Assembly (NCBI RefSeq): GCF_041929205.1
Contig: NZ_JBHFNT010000300.1
Length of the DNA: 64,000 nucleotides
Origin: Floridanema evergladense
Lineage (GTDB): Bacteria; Cyanobacteriota; Cyanobacteriia; Cyanobacteriales; Aerosakkonemataceae
Direction: 5' to 3' (one strand)
A program made the translations under genes and the position numbers. Below, one piece after another: positions 34,954 to 43,102 of the stretch. How positions within the stretch are numbered: the stretch's first letter is position 1; each line of letters begins with the position of its first letter. The notes under the pieces are model-generated. The model was not told the origin of the DNA and did no database searches. It was given only the letters and a program-made list of their open reading frames with translations.

Positions 34954-37900
34954 ATGACCTTTTCTTCGATTATCCGTGCTTTGGGCCGATCGCCACTGAC
35001 TAACGAAATTCTCACCAAGCTTAACCGACAACAGCATCTCAGGTTGAGCGGTGTTCCGCGTCTTCCCAAGGGTTTAGTCGCTTCGGCGATCGCGCAAACT
35101 GCGGCAAAAAACCTGTTTGTCGTCACCGCTACTTTGGAAGAGGCGGGACGTTGGACGGCGCAGTTAGAAGCGATGGGTTGGCAAACGGTGCATTTTTATC
35201 CGACTTCGGAAGCTTCTCCCTACGAACCTTATGCGCCGGAGTCGGAGATGACTTGGGGACAAATGCAGGTTTTGTCGGATTTGATTAGTCATGGGTCAGA
35301 GGAATCAGCGGGTAAAATGGCGATCGTGGCGACTGAGCGATCGCTTCAACCCCATTTGCCACCACCAAACGTCTTTCAAGAGTATTGTTTGACTCTGAAG
35401 TTGGGAGAAAGCACGGATTTGGATGATTTTTCCCGAAAGTTGGCGCTTATGGGTTATGAACGGGTTTCTTTGGTGGAAACTGAGGGTCAATGGAGTCGTC
35501 GCGGCGATATTATTGATGTTTTCCCGGTTTCGGCTGAGTTACCTGTAAGGTTGGAGTGGTTTGGCGATGATTTGGAGAAGATTCGGGAGTTTGATCCTTC
35601 TACTCAGCGATCTTTGGATAAAATTGAGCGTTTGTTGTTGACTCCGACGGATTTTACGGCGATTTACCGGGGAGTTTTGGGGGAGGAATTGAACCACGAT
35701 AGCGAAGCGAAACGCGATAGCGTTTTAGACACGAAGGACACGAAGGAAGAGGAAGAGGAGGAGAGGGAAGAGGTTTGGCGGTTGTTGCGATCGGCTTTTG
35801 CGGAACCTGCTTGTTTGTTGGATTATTTGCCGGATCTTACTTTGATTGCTGTTGATGAACCGGAACAGTGTGAGGCGCATAATGCTGTTTGGTTTAATGC
35901 GGTTGAGGAACAGTGGAAGTTGGGGACTAGGGACTGGGGACTGGGGACTGGGGATGGATCTACTATTCCTAAGTTGCATTGTTCTTTTGAGAGTTGTTTG
36001 GGGTATGGTTCGCGGTTTCATCGGGTAGATTTGTCGGAAATTGCGGAAGATTCTTCGCTTAATTTGTCTAGTCGTCCGGTTCCGGCGACTCCCCATCAGT
36101 TTGCTAAGTTGGCGGAAACTTTAAGACAGGAAAGGGAACGGAATTTTGCAATTTGGATTGTTTCGGCGCAACCTTCGCGATCGGTTGCTTTGTTGCAAGA
36201 ACATGATTGTCCGGCGCAATTTGTTCCGAATCCTCGCGATTTTCAAGCAATCGAAAAGTTACAGGTTCAGCATACGCCTGTGGCGGTGAAATATTCCGGT
36301 TTGGCGGAGTTGGAAGGGTTTATTTTGCCGACTTTTCGCTTGGTTGTTGTGACCGATCGCGAATTTTACGGACAACATTCTTTAGCTACACCAAGTTATA
36401 TTCGCAAACGGCGACGTGCAGCTTCTAAACAAGTTGACCCGAACAAGTTACAAGCGGGTGATTATGTAGTCCATAAAAGTCACGGAATTGGCAAGTTTCT
36501 GAAGTTAGAAAAGCTAACAATTAATAATGAAACTCGCGAATATTTGGTAGTTCAATATGCTGATGGTTTACTCAAAGTAGCAGCAGATCAATTGGGTGGT
36601 TTGTCGAGATTTAGAAGTACGACAGATAAACCCCCAGAATTAAACAAAATGACCGGGAAAGCTTGGGAAAATACCAAGTCAAAAGTTCGCAAAGCAATCA
36701 AAAAACTGGCAGTTGATTTATTGAAATTATACGCTCAACGCGCTCAACAGGAAGGTTTTACTTATCCGGTTGATAGTCCTTGGCAAGAAGAAATGGAAGA
36801 TTCTTTCCCTTACCAACCAACCCCAGATCAATTAAAGGCAACCCAAGATGTCAAACGGGATATGGAATCGCCTCGACCAATGGATCGTTTGGTTTGTGGC
36901 GATGTTGGTTTTGGGAAAACGGAAGTTGCAATTCGGGCAATTTTTAAAGCGGTGACTGCTGGTAAACAAGTCGCCGTTTTAGCACCAACAACAGTTTTAA
37001 CTCAGCAACATTATCACACTTTAAAAGAGCGTTTTGCTCCCTATCCAATTAACGTCGGTTTGTTGAATAGATTCCGCACCGAAGAGGAAAAACGCGATAT
37101 AATTCGCCGCCTCGCAACGGGTGAATTAGATATAGTTGTGGGAACTCAACAACTGTTAGGTAAAACTATCGCTTACCGAGATCTGGGTTTATTGGTAGTG
37201 GATGAAGAACAACGGTTTGGTGTTAACCAAAAGGAGAAAATTAAGAGTTTAAAAACGCAAGTTGACGTATTAACTTTGACCGCAACTCCAATTCCCAGAA
37301 CTTTATATATGTCGCTTTCGGGAATTAGAGAAATGAGTTTAATTACAACTCCGCCTCCTTCCCGTCGTCCGATTAAAACACATCTTGCACCTTACGATCC
37401 AGAAGCAGTGAGAACAGCAATTCGTCAAGAACTCGATCGCGGAGGACAAATATTTTATGTAGTTCCCAGAATAGAAGGAATTGAAGAAACAGCGACAAAA
37501 ATAAGAGAAATGGTTCCCGGTGCGCGAATTGCGATCGCACATGGTCAACTCGATGAAGCTGAATTAGAATCCACAATGTTAACCTTCAGTAATGGCGAAG
37601 CAGATATCTTAGTTTGCACCACAATTATTGAGTCTGGTTTAGACATTCCTCGCGTTAATACTATCCTGATTGAAGATGCACAAAAATTCGGTTTAGCTCA
37701 ACTTTATCAATTACGAGGAAGAGTTGGTCGTGCAGGAATTCAAGCACACGCTTGGTTATTTTATCCCAAGAAAAGTCAACTTTCTGAGGCGGCGCGTCAA
37801 CGTTTACGAGCTATTCAAGAATTTACTCAATTAGGTTCTGGTTATCAATTAGCAATGCGCGATATGGAAATTCGTGGCGTTGGTAATTTGTTGGGTGCGG

Positions 37901-38469
37901 AACAGTCGGGACAAATGAATGCGATCGGTTTTGACCTCTATACAGAAATGTTACAAGAGGCGATTCAAGAAATTCGCGGTCAAGAAATTCCCCAAGTTGA
38001 TGATACGCAAATCGATCTGTCTTTGACGGCGTTTATTCCCTCTGATTATATAACAGATTTGGATCAAAAGATGAGCGCTTATCGATCGGTCGCAGCGGCT
38101 AAATCGAAAGAAGAATTAGAGCAAATTGTGGCGGAATGGAGCGATCGTTATGGCAATATTCCTCCTGCTGCAAGACAATTGTTAAGAGTAATGGAACTCA
38201 AACAAGTGGCGAGAAAATTAGGTTTTTCGCGCATCAAACCTGATGGGAAACAGCACGTTATTTTGGAAACTAAAATGGAGGAACCAGCTTGGAATATCTT
38301 AGCGGGGAATTTGCCGGAAAATTTGCGATCGCGTTTTGTCTTTACTCCGGGTAAAATAACTATTCGAGGCTTAGGTGTGGTAAGTGCTGATAAACAATTA
38401 CAAAGTTTAATCGATTGGTTAAGCAAAATGCAGGGAGCATTACTAGAACCTGAACTCGCTCTTAATTAG
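34954..38469 (+). CDS. mfd: transcription-repair coupling factor
   Basis: Mfd is an ATP-dependent translocase that removes RNA polymerase stalled at lesions and recruits UvrAB. At 1171 residues it has the UvrB-like N-terminal module (FYPTSEASPYEPYAPE), the RNA-polymerase-interacting CarD-like domain (LQAGDYVVHKSHGIGKFLKLE, about residue 490), the RecG-like helicase with Walker A GDVGFGKTEVA near residue 649 and DEEQRFG near 750, the ARGHG-like RGRVGRAG motif and the C-terminal TRCF domain. Two segments (about residues 247-272 and 322-334) are encoded by intergenic-type repeats and look like insertions in a tolerant linker. Confidence 0.97.
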   Translation: MTFSSIIRALGRSPLTNEILTKLNRQQHLRLSGVPRLPKGLVASAIAQTAAKNLFVVTATLEEAGRWTAQLEAMGWQTVHFYPTSEASPYEPYAPESEMTWGQMQVLSDLISHGSEESAGKMAIVATERSLQPHLPPPNVFQEYCLTLKLGESTDLDDFSRKLALMGYERVSLVETEGQWSRRGDIIDVFPVSAELPVRLEWFGDDLEKIREFDPSTQRSLDKIERLLLTPTDFTAIYRGVLGEELNHDSEAKRDSVLDTKDTKEEEEEEREEVWRLLRSAFAEPACLLDYLPDLTLIAVDEPEQCEAHNAVWFNAVEEQWKLGTRDWGLGTGDGSTIPKLHCSFESCLGYGSRFHRVDLSEIAEDSSLNLSSRPVPATPHQFAKLAETLRQERERNFAIWIVSAQPSRSVALLQEHDCPAQFVPNPRDFQAIEKLQVQHTPVAVKYSGLAELEGFILPTFRLVVVTDREFYGQHSLATPSYIRKRRRAASKQVDPNKLQAGDYVVHKSHGIGKFLKLEKLTINNETREYLVVQYADGLLKVAADQLGGLSRFRSTTDKPPELNKMTGKAWENTKSKVRKAIKKLAVDLLKLYAQRAQQEGFTYPVDSPWQEEMEDSFPYQPTPDQLKATQDVKRDMESPRPMDRLVCGDVGFGKTEVAIRAIFKAVTAGKQVAVLAPTTVLTQQHYHTLKERFAPYPINVGLLNRFRTEEEKRDIIRRLATGELDIVVGTQQLLGKTIAYRDLGLLVVDEEQRFGVNQKEKIKSLKTQVDVLTLTATPIPRTLYMSLSGIREMSLITTPPPSRRPIKTHLAPYDPEAVRTAIRQELDRGGQIFYVVPRIEGIEETATKIREMVPGARIAIAHGQLDEAELESTMLTFSNGEADILVCTTIIESGLDIPRVNTILIEDAQKFGLAQLYQLRGRVGRAGIQAHAWLFYPKKSQLSEAARQRLRAIQEFTQLGSGYQLAMRDMEIRGVGNLLGAEQSGQMNAIGFDLYTEMLQEAIQEIRGQEIPQVDDTQIDLSLTAFIPSDYITDLDQKMSAYRSVAAAKSKEELEQIVAEWSDRYGNIPPAARQLLRVMELKQVARKLGFSRIKPDGKQHVILETKMEEPAWNILAGNLPENLRSRFVFTPGKITIRGLGVVSADKQLQSLIDWLSKMQGALLEPELALN
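35921..35954. repeat. GGGGACT heptamer repeat inside mfd
   Basis: About five GGGGACT/GGGGACTA units lie in frame within mfd and encode a Gly/Asp/Trp/Leu-rich stretch (LGTRDWGLGTGDG). The unit is the same as in the array before larB and in the spacer at 41815. Confidence 0.9.
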
Positions 38470-38472
38470 TAC

Positions 38473-38531
38473 GTTGTTGCGCTTCAGCGCTCTTATCAAG
38501 AATTGTTATAAGAGCGCTGAAGCGCAACAAC
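38473..38531. repeat. perfect 24-bp inverted repeat between mfd and the cNMP gene
   Basis: Arms 38473-38496 and 38508-38531 are exact reverse complements, built from GTTGTTGCGCTTCAGCGCTC. The 11-nt loop is CAAGAATTGTT. It starts three bases after the mfd stop codon. As RNA it would form a very stable hairpin that may end or protect the mfd transcript. A decayed relative follows the aldehyde dehydrogenase at 32111. Confidence 0.9.
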
Positions 38532-38556
38532 ATACCTGACAAAGGACAAAGGACAA

Positions 38557-39024
38557 ATGACAACTTTAGAAACTCGTTTACGATTCCTTCAGGAAGTGGC
38601 TATTTTTCAGGAAATTGAACACAATGATTTTTTGCCAGAACTCGCTAAAAGTTTAGAAGAAGTTGTGTTTCCTGCTAATCACACAATTTTTACTAAAGGT
38701 GATGAGGGACAATTGCTTTATATTTTGGTTTCTGGTAAGGTCAAGGTACATTTAGATGATTTTACTCTTGCTTATTTAGAACCGGGTAGTTATTTTGGCG
38801 AAATGGCGTTATTTGAATCTCGGACGCGATCGGCTTCTGCTACTGCTATTGAAGAGTCTAAATGTTTAATTTTAACTGGGCAACAAGTCTATCAAGCAAT
38901 TAAGCAAAGTCCTGATATTGCTATCAATATTATTCAACTTCTTGCCCAAAGAATTCGCAAATATAATCGACTTTTCGGCGCTTCTGAAGAACTATTTTAC
39001 TTAAAATTGAAAAAGTCAGCTTGA
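38557..39024 (+). CDS. cyclic-nucleotide-binding domain protein
   Basis: 155 residues, a single CNB (Crp-like sensor) domain without a DNA-binding helix-turn-helix. The beta-roll is clear (FPANHTIFTKGDEGQLLYILVSGKVKVH), and the phosphate-binding cassette reads FGEMALFESRTRSASATA with the Arg that contacts the cyclic phosphate in cAMP-binding members. It would act as a sensor or adapter rather than a transcription factor. AAAGGACAA precedes the ATG. The next gene is a second CNB protein, 157 bp downstream. Confidence 0.88.
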   Translation: MTTLETRLRFLQEVAIFQEIEHNDFLPELAKSLEEVVFPANHTIFTKGDEGQLLYILVSGKVKVHLDDFTLAYLEPGSYFGEMALFESRTRSASATAIEESKCLILTGQQVYQAIKQSPDIAINIIQLLAQRIRKYNRLFGASEELFYLKLKKSA

Positions 39025-39029
39025 GTATA

Positions 39030-39134
39030 ACTCAGATCTTGCATCAGGGGAGGTAGAACCTCCCAGATCCTCGTTCCCAGGTTCAACCTGGGAACGAAGA
39101 ATAGAGGCTCTGCCTCTTGGCACAAGATCTGAGT
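39030..39134. mobile_element. MITE-like element with compound palindromes, copy 2
   Basis: Bounded by perfect 12-bp terminal inverted repeats (ACTCAGATCTTG at 39030-39041 and its complement at 39123-39134). The interior has the same three hairpin modules as 20979-21073: GGAGGTAGAACCTCC, the 25-nt CGTTCCCAGG... palindrome and GAGGCTCTGCCTC. No coding capacity. It begins 5 nt after the stop of the CNB gene, inside the presumed two-gene unit. Confidence 0.75.
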
Positions 39135-39181
39135 ATAAGTCGAAATGTTTTACATTAGAAATTAGGAATGGGTAATTGCTT

Positions 39182-40249
39182 ATGATGCTCAGTGAAACTA
39201 ACCTGCAACTTTTACAAGGTATCCCAATGTTTCGGGATATTGAACGAGAAGAAGTTTTATCACGACTCGCTAATAATTTTTCAGAAGTAGAGTTTCCCGC
39301 AGGTTACACCATTTTCAAACAAGGCGGAACAGGCTCTTTCTTTTACATTTTAATTTCTGGTGTTGTACAAGTTCATTTAGGAGGTTTGCAACTAGCACAG
39401 TTAGAAACAGGCGCATATTTTGGTGAAATGTCCATATTTGCTCCTGAACCTCATTCTGTTTCAGTAACAACTTTGTCACCTTGTAAGTGTTTAGTATTAA
39501 CCCAAGAACAAATTTATGAACTAATTAAAGAAAGCCCAGAAATTGGGGTGAATATTATTCGGGTACTAGCGGGAAGAGTGCGGATATTGAATCAACAATT
39601 TAGTGCTTGTTTGCGCGGTTTCCTCACAATAGCTTGGGCAGATGGAGAATATAATGAAGAAGAAAAAGAAGTCATTGAAAATTTACTCCAAGATAACATT
39701 TACCCCGATACAAATATAGGTTCTCTACACCCAATTTCTGCTACAGAATTAGCTGCTGCTTTACATGGCAATAAATCCTTAATTGAAAACTTTGTTAGAA
39801 CCGCAGTAATTGTGGCTTTAGCTAATGGGACTTATTCGGAATCTGAAGATCGAGTATTACGAGAGTTTTGTACTGCTTTATTAGGTGAAAAATTAGATAT
39901 TTTAGAAGCGTTAAGAACTCTACTAAGTCCAGAAAGTTTAGAGGTAAAAACACAGATTTCTGCAAAAGGAAAACCTATTTTCGTTACTCCAAGTGATGTA
40001 TTACAACCTGTACGGAAATTTTTGGATGACATGGATATTGATAGCCCTTATATGGCGCGATTTTTGTGTAAAATGATTCCGCCCCAATGTCCTTTTGAAC
40101 GGGATATAGTTTTGTTTGGACATAAAGTGATACATATTCCGCCAATGTGTAAGCTAAACCCATTGTACGAACAGTTAGTAGGTTTGCGTTTTCGGGCACT
40201 TTCTTATTTAGCTGATGAGTGTAAAGAGGATATTTCCCAATACATTTAA
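39182..40249 (+). CDS. CNB - TerB-like - Mo-nitrogenase C-terminal-like fusion protein
   Basis: About 355 residues with three parts. Residues 8-130 form a cyclic-nucleotide-type beta-roll (FPAGYTIFKQGGTGSFFYILISGVVQVH), but the phosphate cassette FGEMSIFAPEPHSVSV lacks the ligand-binding Arg. Residues 140-235 resemble a TerB-like helical domain with two acidic motifs (AWADGEYNEEEKEVIENLL; ALANGTYSESEDRVLREFC). Residues 262-355 match the Mo-dependent nitrogenase C-terminal family (PQCPFERDIVLFGHKVIHIPPMCKLNPLYEQLVGLRFRAL). There is no DNA-binding domain. The ATG at 39182 is preferred to the TTG at 39176. The role is unknown. Confidence 0.85.
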   Translation: MMLSETNLQLLQGIPMFRDIEREEVLSRLANNFSEVEFPAGYTIFKQGGTGSFFYILISGVVQVHLGGLQLAQLETGAYFGEMSIFAPEPHSVSVTTLSPCKCLVLTQEQIYELIKESPEIGVNIIRVLAGRVRILNQQFSACLRGFLTIAWADGEYNEEEKEVIENLLQDNIYPDTNIGSLHPISATELAAALHGNKSLIENFVRTAVIVALANGTYSESEDRVLREFCTALLGEKLDILEALRTLLSPESLEVKTQISAKGKPIFVTPSDVLQPVRKFLDDMDIDSPYMARFLCKMIPPQCPFERDIVLFGHKVIHIPPMCKLNPLYEQLVGLRFRALSYLADECKEDISQYI

Positions 40250-40251
40250 TC

Positions 40252-40279
40252 AAAAAAAAGGTGGGTTTTATGCCCACCT
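40252..40279 (-). terminator. Rho-independent terminator
   Basis: On the minus strand the sequence reads AGGTGGG, a 7-nt loop, CCCACCT, then a run of eight T. It therefore terminates the small membrane protein gene at 40318-40626. It lies 3 nt past the stop of the convergent fusion-protein gene, whose transcript would contain the same hairpin. Confidence 0.88.
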
Positions 40280-40317
40280 AAGTTTATGAAGAAGTTGGAA
40301 AATGGAAAACTTGAAAT

Positions 40318-40626
40318 TTAAACTTTTTCGCTTTGATAAACAGGAGTAACTGTGAGGGTAAATGTTGTAGTTGATTGTTTAAAATCAGTTTTTTTGGGCT
40401 TGGCTGAAACTAGCCCTTTGGCAACAAAAGAAGTTAAGAAAGTAATCAGATATAAAGGTACAACCAAAGGCCAAGAAATGGTGATTATAACTAATACTAC
40501 AAAAGATAAGAAATAACTTTCTGGAGTTGGTGCAGCGTAAGGTTTAAAAAAATCTAACCAGTTTTTGCCAAAATAGAAACTGATTAAAAGATAAATAATT
40601 ATTGAAGTAGCTATCACTAAGTTCAC
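40318..40626 (-). CDS. small membrane protein, function unknown
   Basis: 102 residues with two predicted transmembrane helices (MNLVIATSIIIYLLISFYFG and YFLSFVVLVIITISWPLVVPLYLITFLTSFVA) and a short charged C-terminal tail. No domain recognised. The gene has its own strong terminator (40252-40279) and a plausible stand-alone promoter region upstream. Relatives appear to be restricted to cyanobacteria as far as I recall. Confidence 0.65.
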   Translation of the reverse strand: MNLVIATSIIIYLLISFYFGKNWLDFFKPYAAPTPESYFLSFVVLVIITISWPLVVPLYLITFLTSFVAKGLVSAKPKKTDFKQSTTTFTLTVTPVYQSEKV

Positions 40627-40733
40627 TGTAGTTCATCCTAAAAAACTTCCCACTAAGAAAATTGTAGTGTTTGCGAAAGTGATTTTAAGAATTTATCCAA
40701 ATGTTTCACATAAAATTCATCAAATTTGAGTGT

Positions 40734-41810
40734 TTATAAAGTTTCTTTGAAATTAGCGATCGCTTCTTCATAAACTGCCAAAGTCTCTTGGTTCACTCTG
40801 GAAACATTTAACCACTCTAAATTTGTTTTAGCTTGATGTTGCCATTTGTGCAGCATTTCAGGCGAGTTCAACAAATTAGATAAAGCATTTGCCAAAGCAC
40901 AACTATTTTTTGGAGTAACTAAAATTCCCGCTTTTCCATTATCCAATGCTTCCGGTATACCATCAACATTAGTTGCTACAATTGCACAGCCTGCTTCTCG
41001 CGCTTCCGAGAGTACTAAACCGAAAGGTTCTTGATGGGAAGCTAACACAAATATGTCGCAAGATAGAAGATATTTTTGCGGTTCTGGCTGAAAACCTACA
41101 AAGTGAATTCGATCGCTAAAAGCTGTATTTTGCGCCTGATTTTCAAATATTACTCTATCCGGGCCATTGCCGACTAAATATAAATGTAATCCGGGAAAGT
41201 TAGCGGCAATTTTGCTAAAAGCATCAATGAGTTCAGCTATACCTTTGCGATGATACATTCCGGCGACAGTGACGATCGCCGGACGTGATAAAACTAATGG
41301 TTGATACTCTGAAATATTGCGAGTGCGAGGACTACCCAAAGTGCCATTGTAAACTACAGAAATTTTGCTTTTAGGGATACCACGCCGCATCATAGAAAAG
41401 GCTACAGCATTACTAATTGCAATTACGCGATCGGCTAAACCCATTAATATTGCACTGCGTTGAAATTCATTATGCACCGTTGAAATTAAAGCATAATTAA
41501 ACCCCGGTTTTAATAATCTTGCTAACACGACTCCTGTCATCATGTGAGCCTGTACAATATCCGGCTGAAATTCGCGTACTATTTCCCGATAAAATCGAGT
41601 GGCCTTAATTAAATTAACCGGATTTCTTGCCTGATTTAAAACAAAATGCTTCACTCCATATTGTGCTAACAAAACTTCAAATTCGCCCCCCGCAGAAGCA
41701 ACAGCAACCTGATGACCTGCTTTAGCTTGGAGACAGGAGAGGTCGATCGCCACATTGATAATACCATTACCAATTTCTCGAACGTCATTTAAAAGATGTA
41801 AAATTTTCAC
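40734..41810 (-). CDS. GT4 family glycosyltransferase (exopolysaccharide locus)
   Basis: 358 residues, GT-B fold. The N-terminal loop is MKILHLLNDVREIGNGIINVAIDL. The donor domain has TVAGMYHRKGIAELIDAFSK and LASHQEPFGLVLSEAREAGCAIVATNVDGIPEAL, the E-x7-E signature of GT4. It would transfer a sugar from a nucleotide donor to a growing lipid-linked oligosaccharide at the inner membrane face. Last gene of the minus-strand polysaccharide cluster, separated from the next by a 120-bp heptamer-repeat spacer. Confidence 0.88.
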   Translation of the reverse strand: MKILHLLNDVREIGNGIINVAIDLSCLQAKAGHQVAVASAGGEFEVLLAQYGVKHFVLNQARNPVNLIKATRFYREIVREFQPDIVQAHMMTGVVLARLLKPGFNYALISTVHNEFQRSAILMGLADRVIAISNAVAFSMMRRGIPKSKISVVYNGTLGSPRTRNISEYQPLVLSRPAIVTVAGMYHRKGIAELIDAFSKIAANFPGLHLYLVGNGPDRVIFENQAQNTAFSDRIHFVGFQPEPQKYLLSCDIFVLASHQEPFGLVLSEAREAGCAIVATNVDGIPEALDNGKAGILVTPKNSCALANALSNLLNSPEMLHKWQHQAKTNLEWLNVSRVNQETLAVYEEAIANFKETL

Positions 41811-41814
41811 GGTT

Positions 41815-41854
41815 AGGGACTAGGGATTGGGGACTAGGGATTGGGGACTGGGGA
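41815..41854. repeat. GGGGACT/AGGGATT heptamer array
   Basis: About six heptamer units, alternating TAGGGAT and TGGGGAC, lie in the spacer between two glycosyltransferase genes. Same family as 6207-6237, 6545-6627 and 35921-35954. Confidence 0.85.
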
Positions 41855-41930
41855 AAAGAAAAAATAATTATTCTTTCCTCTTTCTCTTCCTCTGTGTCCT
41901 CTGCGTCTGGAGCGGTTTAACAAATATTTA

Positions 41931-43079
41931 TTACAACAAATTAGCCGACAGCTGATAATTTTTTTGAGACTCAACACCTAAAACTTTGAGATATTGATCT
42001 ACAACATTATCCACAGTAAAATCTAAAGCTCTTTCCTGCAACAATTGCGAATTAGTTGGGTTTTTCAACGCCTCTAAAATAGCATTTGCCAAAGCATTCA
42101 CATCTCCCACTGAAACTAACTTACCATACTTTCCATTTTCCAAAATTTCTGCTGGACCACTCGGACAATCAGTAGAAACAACCGGAGTACCAACCGCCAT
42201 TGCTTCCGCTACCACATTACCAAAACCCTCCCAAGCAGAAGAAAGTACAAACAATTTCGCCTTTGCCATATAAGTATATGGATTATCTTTAAATCCCGGC
42301 ATATCTACATCATTTTCTAATCCTAATTCTCGCACCAAAGCTTCTAATTGAAGACGCTTCTCTCCCTCACCTAAAATCATTAACTTAGCCGAAATTTGCT
42401 GTTTTACAATGGCAAAAGCTTTAATCAAAGTAGGAAAATCTTTTTGTGGGACTAATCTACCTACTCCTAGAATTACTGGCGGTTCTCCTGATGTAAACCA
42501 AGGGCGATCGATCGGTTCTTTTGCCTTCTCAAATAATTCCGGCATGACTACAGGATTGTAAATTACATCGATGTTATTTACAGGTACTCCTGAAATTTGC
42601 GAAACATCTTCAGCAACACCTTGAGAAGCGGCAATAATTCCATCAGCTAAAGGATACCATTGTTTGACTAAATAAGGTCTAATTTTGCTCATAATTCCAG
42701 AGTCATTTCGGAATTGTTGAGAAAGATTTGTTTGGACACACATAATTATTTTCGTCGGTGTGTCAGAAAGACGTTTTGCCCAAGTAGCAGCGCTGAGAAT
42801 ATCTAAAGCCGAAAGCAGAAATGTAGGCTGTTCCAGTTGCAAATAACGCCGCAAATTTAAGGTTTTCCAAAAGATGACTGGAGAGCGAGAATTTAAGTTA
42901 ATTAATCGCACTTCTGGAGGGATTTTTTCTAAATATTCACCTTCAGCTTGAGCGAGTATTAAATCAGTTTTAATTCCCCGTTTGGCTGTACCTGTGGCTA
43001 AGTGTAACATGGCTCTTTCTGCACCGCCGCCATCAAGGTTAGGAAGGAAAAAACTGAGAGAAAGATTTGGGTTAGTCAT
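41931..43079 (-). CDS. GT4 family glycosyltransferase (exopolysaccharide locus)
   Basis: 382 residues. FLPNLDGGGAERAMLHLATGTAKRG is the glycine-rich N-terminal loop of GT4 enzymes such as the N-acetylgalactosamine transferases of capsule loci. VILGVGRLVPQKDFPTLIKAF and LSSAWEGFGNVVAEAMAVGTPVVSTDCPSGPAEIL are the donor-site motifs. It follows the GH-A hydrolase gene in the same direction with a 23-nt gap. Sugar specificity cannot be read. Confidence 0.9.
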   Translation of the reverse strand: MTNPNLSLSFFLPNLDGGGAERAMLHLATGTAKRGIKTDLILAQAEGEYLEKIPPEVRLINLNSRSPVIFWKTLNLRRYLQLEQPTFLLSALDILSAATWAKRLSDTPTKIIMCVQTNLSQQFRNDSGIMSKIRPYLVKQWYPLADGIIAASQGVAEDVSQISGVPVNNIDVIYNPVVMPELFEKAKEPIDRPWFTSGEPPVILGVGRLVPQKDFPTLIKAFAIVKQQISAKLMILGEGEKRLQLEALVRELGLENDVDMPGFKDNPYTYMAKAKLFVLSSAWEGFGNVVAEAMAVGTPVVSTDCPSGPAEILENGKYGKLVSVGDVNALANAILEALKNPTNSQLLQERALDFTVDNVVDQYLKVLGVESQKNYQLSANLL

Positions 43080-43102
43080 AGGTTTAGGATGGGTAATCTT
43101 TG

